From: Sphingobium sp.
GTDB taxonomy: Bacteria > Pseudomonadota > Alphaproteobacteria > Sphingomonadales > Sphingomonadaceae
Assembly: GCA_017745115.1 (NCBI GenBank)
Contig: JAGIAA010000002.1
Location: 71,496 to 135,495 of the forward strand
DNA length: 64,000 nucleotides
Direction of reading: 5' to 3'
Each line of letters starts with the position of its first letter. Position 1 is the stretch's first letter. The notes beneath the pieces were generated by a model. It made no database searches. It was not told the DNA's origin and saw nothing but the letters and a program-made list of their open reading frames with translations. Positions 48,432 to 59,115 of the stretch are shown here, in pieces. The position numbers and the translations under genes were made by a program.

Positions 48432-50452
48432 CCGCCACGCTCCTCATGCTGGCCCTGAAGTCACTCGTCATCGCGGCCATCGCGCTTGCCGGACTTCGAC
48501 TGACGCGCAAGCGCTCGGCTGCGGAGCGTTCGACCATCGCCCATCTCGGCCTGTTCGCGCTCGTCGCGCTGCCGCTGGCGAGCCTGTTCCTGCCCGCTCT
48601 CTCGGTAAGCCTTCCCGAGGCGTTGTCCGCCCCGATCGTCTACGACGAGCCGGCGGCGCCCGAAGCCGTACCCGCCCCGCTGCCGCTCGCACCGGAGACG
48701 ACGCAGGCCCCCGATATCGTGAACGAAACCGTCACGCCGCTCGTGCAATCTCCCTCAATCGCCGAGCGCGTGGCGTCCCTGGCCCGTTATGCCTATGCCC
48801 TGCCGGCGCTGGCGCTGCTGTTGCTTACCGGGATAGCGTTATTGCGGCTGGTCGCGTTGCGAGCGCGCGCCCAGGTGCTCGTCGATCCTCATTGGGTCGG
48901 CGCGCTCGCCAGGGCCCAACATCGGATGGGCTTCAAGAACGGTACCGCCCTGCTCACCAGCACGGAGCTGCACTCGCCGATCAGCTGGGGCCTGCTGCGC
49001 CCGACCATCCTGGTCAATGAAAGTGCCCTTGATTCCGGCGGGCAAGCCGAAGCGGTTCTCGCCCATGAACTGGCGCATGTCATCCATGGGGATTGGGCGA
49101 AGCTCATGCTCTCCCGCGTCGCCACCGCCGCCTTCTGGTTCAATCCGCTGGCCTGGGTGTTGGCGCGCGAAGCGCACCAGTTGCGCGAGGAAGCGGCCGA
49201 CGATGCCGTGTTGGCGGCCAATATCGCCGGAACGGACTATGCCGAACTCCTCGTCGGTGTCGCCCGTCACGAAAATCGCGGGCTTCTCCTGGGCGCTCAT
49301 GGGGTCGCCCCCGCTCGCAACTCACTGCGCCGCCGTGTGGCTCGCGTCCTCGACAAGACGCCCGCCCGCGGCCCTTCCGGTGCATCCTGGGTGGCGGGAT
49401 TCACAGCCGGCATGCTGGTCATGGCGGCGCCGCTCGCAGCAGTGACCTTCGGCCCGGCACGTCACAAGGCAGATCCGGCAGTGTCCCCGATCGCAAAGGC
49501 CGCAGAACCCGCGAAGTCCTGGTCGACGCGTGCCGGCGAAGGTCCCAACCAGCTGCTGTCCGAGCCCGCCCGTCCGGCAAAGAGTCATAGCGCGGCGCTG
49601 GCCAGTGCGGTGAGAGGGCTCCATGGCGACGACTGGCCCATGGACGCCCATAGCGATGCCAATGCCGACGTCGACTATGATGACGCAATGGTTCCAGGTT
49701 CGCCCGAATGGAACGCCTATTGGGCCAAATATGGTGCTGCGATGGGGGCACGCTACGGCCGCGCCTTCGCGAATGCGGCTCCGGTCGCCCAGCCGATGCC
49801 GAAGGCTTCACGGGCCGTGCCCCAGCACTTCAATTTCGATTTTTCCGGCCTCGCGAATTTCAATCCGGGCAAGAAGTATAGTGAGCGCGAGCTCGATGCG
49901 ATGATCGGCGTGACCGATGACTACCGCAAGGAAATTGCCGACGCCGGCTTTGCCAACGCGACGCGCAACGAGTTGCTTGCGGCGAGGTCGCTCGGGGTCT
50001 CCGGCGAGTATATCGCGGACATGCGCAAGGCTGGCATCAATGTGCCCCTGGCCACCTATGCCCAGGCACGCGGCCAGGGCATTTCGTCCAACTTCATCGA
50101 AGGCATGCGGGACGCCGGCCTTTCGGGATCGCTCAACGATTATATCAAGGCCCGCAACATGGGCGTAACCGGAGCCTATGTCAGCTCACTCAAGGAAGCT
50201 GGCATCAAAGGTACGCTCGACGACTATGCGCGAGCCCGGAGCCTCGGCATCTCGGCTGGCTATGTAAGCGCGCTGGCCGGCGTCGGCGTCACCGGCAGCA
50301 TCGAGGAATATCAGCAGATGCGCGCGGTCGGCATCACCTCGAGCTATGTCGCCGCGCTCCATCGCAACGGCACGATGATCACCGAGCCACGCCGCCTTAT
50401 CGAGATCAAGACCAAGGGTTGGCGCGACCGAGACCGAAACGACGATCCATGA
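48428..50452 (+). CDS. M56 (BlaR1-type) antirepressor metalloprotease with C-terminal repeats
   Basis: The 674-residue protein has N-terminal transmembrane segments (about residues 5-25, 40-60 and 122-145), the M56 zinc motif HELAHVIHGD (H213, E214, H217) and a downstream EEAADDA ligand region, then another membrane segment (about 322-342). In place of the BlaR1 penicillin-binding sensor, residues 486-650 form six repeats of about 28 residues with the pattern G-I/V-S/T-x-x-Y-V-x-x-L/M-x-x-A-G. It should cleave BlaI upon a signal sensed outside the cytoplasm. What it senses is unknown; the repeats also occur in the next protein. Confidence 0.88.
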   Translation: MTATLLMLALKSLVIAAIALAGLRLTRKRSAAERSTIAHLGLFALVALPLASLFLPALSVSLPEALSAPIVYDEPAAPEAVPAPLPLAPETTQAPDIVNETVTPLVQSPSIAERVASLARYAYALPALALLLLTGIALLRLVALRARAQVLVDPHWVGALARAQHRMGFKNGTALLTSTELHSPISWGLLRPTILVNESALDSGGQAEAVLAHELAHVIHGDWAKLMLSRVATAAFWFNPLAWVLAREAHQLREEAADDAVLAANIAGTDYAELLVGVARHENRGLLLGAHGVAPARNSLRRRVARVLDKTPARGPSGASWVAGFTAGMLVMAAPLAAVTFGPARHKADPAVSPIAKAAEPAKSWSTRAGEGPNQLLSEPARPAKSHSAALASAVRGLHGDDWPMDAHSDANADVDYDDAMVPGSPEWNAYWAKYGAAMGARYGRAFANAAPVAQPMPKASRAVPQHFNFDFSGLANFNPGKKYSERELDAMIGVTDDYRKEIADAGFANATRNELLAARSLGVSGEYIADMRKAGINVPLATYAQARGQGISSNFIEGMRDAGLSGSLNDYIKARNMGVTGAYVSSLKEAGIKGTLDDYARARSLGISAGYVSALAGVGVTGSIEEYQQMRAVGITSSYVAALHRNGTMITEPRRLIEIKTKGWRDRDRNDDP

Positions 50453-50559
50453 CCGTCTGAGCGTTACAGACCACCACTTCTTTCGACCCTGATTGCTTCA
50501 ACCTGCAACGCCGAACCGGCGAACGGCCCCGGCTTGCCTAACGAAACGGGAGACCCCTC

Positions 50560-51660
50560 ATGTCCCGCATCACCTTGATTGCCCTTTCCCTGTTCACTTC
50601 GACCCTGGCCGGTCCTGCCCTGGCGCAGAACGACCACGAGATCACATTCAGCGTCCGCGACCAGGACGACGACTCCGTCCGCCTGCGTATCCGCCGCGAC
50701 GACTGGACCGACCATGACGGCAGGAGAGGCGATTATAGCTGGGGCCAGCGCCTCGCGATATCCGACCTCAAGGGCCTGTCGCGCGAGCAGATCGACCGTG
50801 GCGGTCCCGTCAGCTTCTCCCTTGTCCGCCCCGCCGGACGCTTCGATTGCAGCGGCACGGCTCGAGACCATGAGGCAGACGGCGATTGCAGCTTCACGTC
50901 CAATGAGGCGTTCGATCAACTTCTCGCCGACCGCGGCATCGAAAAGCCGACCCGCAACGAGCGCTATGGGCTAGCCATGAGCGGCGTCGACAGCGACGTG
51001 ATCGACGCCGTCATCAAGGAAGGCCTGGGCACGCCGACCCCCGACCAACTCATCGGTCTCGGCATCTTCAAGGTGACGCCGGACTTCATCCGCAGCATGG
51101 CCCATGTCGAAGGCATGCCGATCAGGATCCGTGATCTGGTCCAGTTCAAGATCTTCAAGATCACGCCGGAGATGGTGAAGGACTATGCGAGCCTCGGCTA
51201 TCGCAACCTTACCGCAAATGACCTGGTGCAGTTCAGCATTTTCAAGGTCTCGCCACAGACCATCCGGGCCTTCGTGGACGCCGGCTATCGCGATCTCCCC
51301 GCACGCGATCTCATCCAGCTCAGCATGTTCCGCATTTCGCCCGAGACTTTGCGGGGACTTCGCGACGCAGGCTATCGCAATCTCTCGACCCATGATCTTC
51401 AGCAGTTCGGAATCTTCCGCGTGACCCCGGAATATATCCGGGACCTGGCCGCGCTGGGCTATCGCGACATCCCTCCTGCGACGATCGTCCGGATGAAAAT
51501 GATGGGCGTGTCGGCCGCATATGTGCGCAGCATGAACGATCGCGCCAATACCAAACTCAGCCCCGAAGAGCTCATCAGGCGCCGTACGGCACCCCAATTC
51601 ACCTGGTCCCGCGACTGGCGCGACCAGCGGCGGAATGACGGAAGGCGGGGACGCGACTGA
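50560..51660 (+). CDS. Exported repeat protein sharing the repeats of the M56 receptor
   Basis: The 366-residue protein has a signal peptide (FTSTLAGPALAQ) and, after an N-terminal domain of about 120 residues with an RFDCSGTARDHEADGDCSF cysteine pair, at least seven repeats of about 29 residues (for example VSPQTIRAFVDAGYRDLPAR and ISPETLRGLRDAGYRNLSTH). These follow the same pattern as the C-terminal repeats of the M56 receptor encoded just upstream. The role is unknown. A periplasmic binding partner or ligand of the receptor is a reasonable hypothesis. An AACGGGAG site precedes the ATG. Confidence 0.8.
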   Translation: MSRITLIALSLFTSTLAGPALAQNDHEITFSVRDQDDDSVRLRIRRDDWTDHDGRRGDYSWGQRLAISDLKGLSREQIDRGGPVSFSLVRPAGRFDCSGTARDHEADGDCSFTSNEAFDQLLADRGIEKPTRNERYGLAMSGVDSDVIDAVIKEGLGTPTPDQLIGLGIFKVTPDFIRSMAHVEGMPIRIRDLVQFKIFKITPEMVKDYASLGYRNLTANDLVQFSIFKVSPQTIRAFVDAGYRDLPARDLIQLSMFRISPETLRGLRDAGYRNLSTHDLQQFGIFRVTPEYIRDLAALGYRDIPPATIVRMKMMGVSAAYVRSMNDRANTKLSPEELIRRRTAPQFTWSRDWRDQRRNDGRRGRD

Positions 51661-51754
51661 GCGCCCCAACACGACCGACTGACTGACGACCCCTCCGCCT
51701 GCCGCCACATCCATACCTGTGCGTGGCGGCAGGCGATCCTTCGGAGCCGCCAAA

Positions 51755-53845
51755 ATGACAAGTTTCCGCTGCCGTACGATTGCCCTTCTCAGCATGACTG
51801 CCACTCTTCCGAGCCAGTTGCTTGCGCAGACCCCGCCGCCGGTATCGGCGGAACCTAACACGAAGTTCGCGGAAGGGGTCGCCGAGAAGCGCGTCTTTCT
51901 GCCCGAGGACTTCGCCCAATTCGCGCCGAAAACGGCGAGCGACATGATCGACCAGCTGCCGAGCTTCACGGTGATCAGCACCAGCAGCGACCGTGGCCTC
52001 GGCCAGGCATCGGAGAATGTGCTGATCAACGGCGCCCGCGTGACGGACAAGTCGGGCGGGGCAATGGACAGGCTCCGGAACGTGCAAGCGTCGGATGTCG
52101 TTCGCATCGAAATCAAGGAGGCAGCGGCACTCGGCATTGCGGGACTCACCGGCCAGGTCGCCAATGTCGTCCTCAAGGAAAACCGCCAGGCGAGCGGCCG
52201 GTTCGAATGGTCGCCGCGCCTTCGGCCTGATTATGCCAAACCCTCGCTGCTGCGCGGCAAGCTCAGTTACACCGGCACGACGGGCAAGCTCGACTATACG
52301 CTAAGCCTTCAGAATTATGGCAATCGCGGCGCGGTCGGTGGTCCCGACTATCTGGTGCTTTCGCCCACCGGCGGGCTGATCGAACAACGTGGCCAGGAAA
52401 CACAGAATAATTACGACAATGTCCGCACCAACCTGCTGCTCAAATATGGCGGCAAGGGGCCCGTGCAAGCCAATCTCAACCTCGTCTACAATCCCTACTG
52501 GCAGCGCAACTGGAACGGCCAGCGGCGGGACCGCACCGACAACAACGACAATGACTGGCTGAACAAGAGCCGCACGCCCGGCTTCGTCTTCTCGGCCACC
52601 GGCGACGTGTCGCTCCCGCTCATCGGCGGCACGCTCAAGCTCGTCGGTCTGCGCCGCTACGAGCATGCGCCGTTCACCAGCCTCACAACCACCAGATATG
52701 ACAGCGGCGCTCCGAATGAAGGTTCGCGATTCAGTCGCGACACGCGCACCGAGGAGACCATTGGCCGCGCCGAATATGCTTGGAAGGGCGGCTCGAACAA
52801 TTGGCAGCTGAGTTTCGAGCGCGCCTATAATCGACTGAACCAGGTCGGATCGCTCGCGGTGCTGCAACCCAGCGGCCAGTTCCAGAACGTCCCCTTCAAC
52901 GGCAGCGGCATCGTCGCGGAGAAGCGCTATGAAGGCGTATTGTCGCTGAGCCGGCCATTGACCGGCAAACTCGATCTCCAGCTGGTCGGCGGCGGCGAGT
53001 TCTCGCAGCTCGGGCAGACGGGAGGTGTCAACCTGGCACGAGAATTCTTCCGGCCCAAGGGCAGCATCTCACTCGCCTGGCGTCCGGCCAGGGGCTGGGA
53101 TGCAAGCCTCAAGCTCGAACGCAAGGTCGGCCAGATCAACTTCGCCGATTTCCTCTCACAGGCCGACCTCGTTCTCAATCGCCAGAACGGCTCCAACCCC
53201 GACCTCGTGCCACCGCAGAGCTGGCAGCTTACCGGCGAGATCGCCCGCAACTTCGGTGCCTGGGGGAAGACGAGGCTCAAGGTCTATACGCATCGCATCG
53301 ATGATATCGTCGACTTCATCCCCATCGGCACGGCGGACGTCGCGGTCGGCAACCTGCCGCGCGCCAACCGCTACGGCGTCGAATCGACAAGCACCATCCA
53401 GGGCGAGCCTATCGGCTGGAAAGGCGCGAAGGTCGACGTCACGCTCGGTCGCGAATGGACGAGCGTGCGCGATCCGCTGACGCTCACCAACCGTCCGATC
53501 AGCAACAGCCGCGATTATTGGGCCTATATCAATCTACGGCACGACATTCCCGGCTCGCAGCTTGCCTGGGGCGCCTATTTCAACGTCGATCACTTCGCCT
53601 CGGCCTACTACATGACTGAGGTCAACCGGAATTGGGAAGGCCCCTATTTCGGCCTGTTCATCGAGCACAAGAACCTGGCCGGCATGAAGGTGACCTTCGA
53701 CGCCTTCAACATCACGGACGCACGCAATCATTTCGACCGAGTCGTCTACACCGGTCGCCGCAACACAGCGCCGGTGGCCTTCACCGAGTTTCAGAACCAG
53801 CGCGTCAGTCAGATCTTCACGCTGACGGTCACTGGAAACTTCTGA
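51755..53845 (+). CDS. TonB-dependent receptor of the BlaI-M56 unit
   Basis: The 696-residue protein has a signal peptide (TATLPSQLLAQT), a plug (SDMIDQLPSFTVISTSSDRG, VLINGARVTDKSGGAM, DVVRIEIKEAAALGIAGLTG) and a barrel that ends in an aromatic (IFTLTVTGNF). It resembles receptors with a short plug but no separate N-terminal signalling domain. GGAG lies 8 bases before the ATG. It follows the repeat protein by 94 bases and is probably part of the BlaI-controlled unit. The ligand is unknown. Confidence 0.88.
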   Translation: MTSFRCRTIALLSMTATLPSQLLAQTPPPVSAEPNTKFAEGVAEKRVFLPEDFAQFAPKTASDMIDQLPSFTVISTSSDRGLGQASENVLINGARVTDKSGGAMDRLRNVQASDVVRIEIKEAAALGIAGLTGQVANVVLKENRQASGRFEWSPRLRPDYAKPSLLRGKLSYTGTTGKLDYTLSLQNYGNRGAVGGPDYLVLSPTGGLIEQRGQETQNNYDNVRTNLLLKYGGKGPVQANLNLVYNPYWQRNWNGQRRDRTDNNDNDWLNKSRTPGFVFSATGDVSLPLIGGTLKLVGLRRYEHAPFTSLTTTRYDSGAPNEGSRFSRDTRTEETIGRAEYAWKGGSNNWQLSFERAYNRLNQVGSLAVLQPSGQFQNVPFNGSGIVAEKRYEGVLSLSRPLTGKLDLQLVGGGEFSQLGQTGGVNLAREFFRPKGSISLAWRPARGWDASLKLERKVGQINFADFLSQADLVLNRQNGSNPDLVPPQSWQLTGEIARNFGAWGKTRLKVYTHRIDDIVDFIPIGTADVAVGNLPRANRYGVESTSTIQGEPIGWKGAKVDVTLGREWTSVRDPLTLTNRPISNSRDYWAYINLRHDIPGSQLAWGAYFNVDHFASAYYMTEVNRNWEGPYFGLFIEHKNLAGMKVTFDAFNITDARNHFDRVVYTGRRNTAPVAFTEFQNQRVSQIFTLTVTGNF

Positions 53846-53859
53846 CGAACGAACTGGCT

Positions 53860-54063
53860 CTATTCGTCAATCATATCAAGATAGGCAATAACGTCATTGT
53901 CGGTGGCGATGAAGAGGCCGGCTTGCACGGCCTCTTCCTGTTGCGCGGCGATTGCCAGCGCCTCGTCGAGCGGCCCATAAAAGAGCGTGGTCGCCCCGCT
54001 GCCGCCCACCTCCTGGTCGAGATGATAGAGGCGAACCGAGACGGCGTCCCACGTGGATCGCAT
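53860..54063 (-). CDS. Small protein encoded directly after maeB
   Basis: The 67-residue product (starting MRSTWDAVSVRLYHLDQEVG, with DNDVIAYLDMIDE at the end) begins 4 bases after the malic enzyme stop, so it is probably cotranscribed with it. Its composition is coding-like, but I do not recognise a family. It could be a real small protein conserved in the group or a chance frame; the tight spacing to maeB is the only support. Confidence 0.5.
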   Translation of the reverse strand: MRSTWDAVSVRLYHLDQEVGGSGATTLFYGPLDEALAIAAQQEEAVQAGLFIATDNDVIAYLDMIDE

Positions 54064-54067
54064 GGGG

Positions 54068-56329
54068 CTAGCCCGCCATGCCGCCCGCAGCGAGCACGGC
54101 CAGCGTCACCAACTCGGACGCGGTCGTGGACATGGTCGCGACCTGTACCGGATGCTCCATGCCGATCAGCATGGGGCCGATGATGCTGTCGCCACCCAGT
54201 TCACGCAACAGCTTGGCCGAAAGATTGGCCGACTGAAGGCCGGGCATGACGAGGACGTTCGCCGGTCCCGAAAGGCGGCTGAACGGATAGTTCTTCGCGA
54301 CCGTGGGATTGAGCGCCACGTCCGGCGCCATTTCGCCTTCATATTCGAAATCGACGCCGGCCTCGTCGAGGATGTGAACGGCCTCGCGAATGCCTTCGAG
54401 CCAGTTGCCCGAAGGATTGCCGAAGGTTGAATAGGAGAGGAAGGCGACGCGCGGCTCATGACCCATGCGGCGGGCGACGGCGGCGGTCTCCATGGCGATA
54501 TGCGCCAGTTCCTCCGCGTTCGGCCGCTCGTTCACGGTCGTGTCCGCCATGAAGACGGTGTGGCTCTGGCCGACCAGAACGTGGATTCCGAAGGGCGTGC
54601 GGCCCTCTGCCGGATCGATGACGCGGCGCAGCTCGCGCATCGACTGCGCATAGGTGCGCGTGACGCCGGTGATCATCGCATCGCCCTCGCCCAGCTTGAG
54701 CAGCAGTGCGCCGAAGATATTGCGGTCGCGATTGACCATGCGCTCGCATTCGCGGCGCAGATATCCCCGGCGCTGCAGGCGATCGTAGAGCAGGTCGACC
54801 ATCTTGGGCACGAGCGGCGAGTTGACGCTGTTATGCACCTCGAAGCTCTCGGGATCTTTGACGCCCATCTCGCGCAGGCGGTCATGGACGCCCTCGCGGC
54901 CGACCAGCACAGGGATGCCGTAGCCGCCGTCGCGGAACTGGATGGCGGCGCGCAGCACCACTTCTTCCTCGCCCTCGGCGAAAACGACGCGCTTCGGCGC
55001 AGCCTTGGCGCCTTCATAAGCGAGCGTCAGCACCGAGGTGGTGGGATTGAGGCGAGCGCGCAGTGACTCGCGGTACGCCGCCATGTCCTCAATCGGCTTT
55101 TGCGCGACGCCCGACTCCATGGCTGCCTTCGCGACGGCCGCGGGCACCACTTCCATCAGGCGCGGATCAAAGGGCGCCGGGATGATGTAATCCTCGCCGA
55201 AGCTGTGCGCCTTGCCATAAGCGCGCGCGACTTCCTCGGGCACCTGTTCGCGGGCAAGCTCGGCAATGGCCTGGGCGGCGGCGATCTTCATCGCTTCGTT
55301 GATCGCTGTCGCCCGCACGTCGAGCGCACCGCGGAAGATGAAAGGGAAGCCAAGGACGTTGTTGACCTGGTTCGGATAGTCCGAGCGTCCGGTCGCGACG
55401 ATGGCGTCGGGCTTCACGGCCTTGGCGACCGGGGGCAGGATCTCGGGGTCAGGATTGGCCATGGCGAAGATGATCGGGCGATTGCCCATCTTCTCGACCA
55501 TCTCGGGCTGCAGGGCGTCCTTGGCGGAAAGGCCGAGGAAGATGTCCGCGCCGACCAGCGCCTCACCGAGCGTACGCGCTTCGGTCCTGGCAGCATGCGC
55601 GGACTTCCACTGGTCCATTTGCTCGGTGCGGCCCTGATAGATGACGCCCGAGCGATCGCACATGATGACGTTGTCGTGGGGCACGCCCATCGCCTTGATG
55701 AGCTCGGTGCAGGCGATCGCTGCGGCGCCGGCGCCATTCACGACGATCTTGACGGTGCGAATGTCGCGGCCGGTCAGGTGGCAGGCATTGATGAGGCCCG
55801 CCGCGCAGATGATCGCGGTGCCATGCTGGTCGTCGTGCATGACCGGTATCTTCATGCGCTCGCGCAGCGCCTGCTCGATGATGAAGCATTCCGGCGCCTT
55901 GATGTCCTCAAGGTTGATACCGCCAAAGCTGGGTTCAAGCAGGGCAACGGCGTTGATGAACGCCTCTGGATCTTCGGTCGCTAGTTCGAGATCGATAGAA
56001 TCGACGTCGGCGAAGCGCTTGAAGAGCACCGCCTTGCCTTCCATCACCGGCTTGGATGCCAGTGCGCCGAGATTACCCATGCCGAGGATCGCCGTGCCGT
56101 TCGAGATGACGGCCACCAGATTGCCCTTGGCGGTATAGTCGTAGGCCGTGGCGGGATTCTCGGCGATCGCTTTGACCGGCACGGCAACGCCCGGCGAATA
56201 AGCGAGCGCCAGGTCGCGCTGCGTCGCCATCGGCTTGGACGGCACGATCTCGATCTTGCCCGGCCGGCCGGCCGAGTGAAACAGGAGCGCCTCGCGCTCG
56301 GAAAATTCTACATTCGCCTTGTCGGACAT
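54068..56329 (-). CDS. maeB: NADP-dependent malic enzyme, malic + phosphotransacetylase domains
   Basis: The 753-residue protein has an N-terminal malic enzyme (about residues 1-420) with LALAYSPGVAVPVKAIAENP, HDDQHGTAIICAAGLINA and VVNGAGAAAIACTELI, and a C-terminal phosphotransacetylase-like domain (about 430-753) with FGIHVLVGQSHTVFMADTTV. This is the MaeB form, which oxidatively decarboxylates malate to pyruvate with NADP. The C-terminal domain usually gives acetyl-CoA or acetyl-phosphate control rather than activity. The start at MSDKAN (56329) gives the usual family length. It is divergent from mutS and precedes a small gene. Confidence 0.96.
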   Translation of the reverse strand: MSDKANVEFSEREALLFHSAGRPGKIEIVPSKPMATQRDLALAYSPGVAVPVKAIAENPATAYDYTAKGNLVAVISNGTAILGMGNLGALASKPVMEGKAVLFKRFADVDSIDLELATEDPEAFINAVALLEPSFGGINLEDIKAPECFIIEQALRERMKIPVMHDDQHGTAIICAAGLINACHLTGRDIRTVKIVVNGAGAAAIACTELIKAMGVPHDNVIMCDRSGVIYQGRTEQMDQWKSAHAARTEARTLGEALVGADIFLGLSAKDALQPEMVEKMGNRPIIFAMANPDPEILPPVAKAVKPDAIVATGRSDYPNQVNNVLGFPFIFRGALDVRATAINEAMKIAAAQAIAELAREQVPEEVARAYGKAHSFGEDYIIPAPFDPRLMEVVPAAVAKAAMESGVAQKPIEDMAAYRESLRARLNPTTSVLTLAYEGAKAAPKRVVFAEGEEEVVLRAAIQFRDGGYGIPVLVGREGVHDRLREMGVKDPESFEVHNSVNSPLVPKMVDLLYDRLQRRGYLRRECERMVNRDRNIFGALLLKLGEGDAMITGVTRTYAQSMRELRRVIDPAEGRTPFGIHVLVGQSHTVFMADTTVNERPNAEELAHIAMETAAVARRMGHEPRVAFLSYSTFGNPSGNWLEGIREAVHILDEAGVDFEYEGEMAPDVALNPTVAKNYPFSRLSGPANVLVMPGLQSANLSAKLLRELGGDSIIGPMLIGMEHPVQVATMSTTASELVTLAVLAAGGMAG

Positions 56330-56456
56330 GGCCTCTGGCCTCTTATGGATTTTGACCTGCCCTAGCGGGAACACGGTGCGCTTCACAAGAGGGCTGGCGG
56401 CAAGGTTGCACAGGGCGCGCCTTTCGCGCGCCGCAATGCCCTGCTAACGAATCGGG

Positions 56457-59090
<2,634 letters not shown>

Positions 59091-59115
59091 CACCTTCACT
59101 TCCTATATCCGACTC

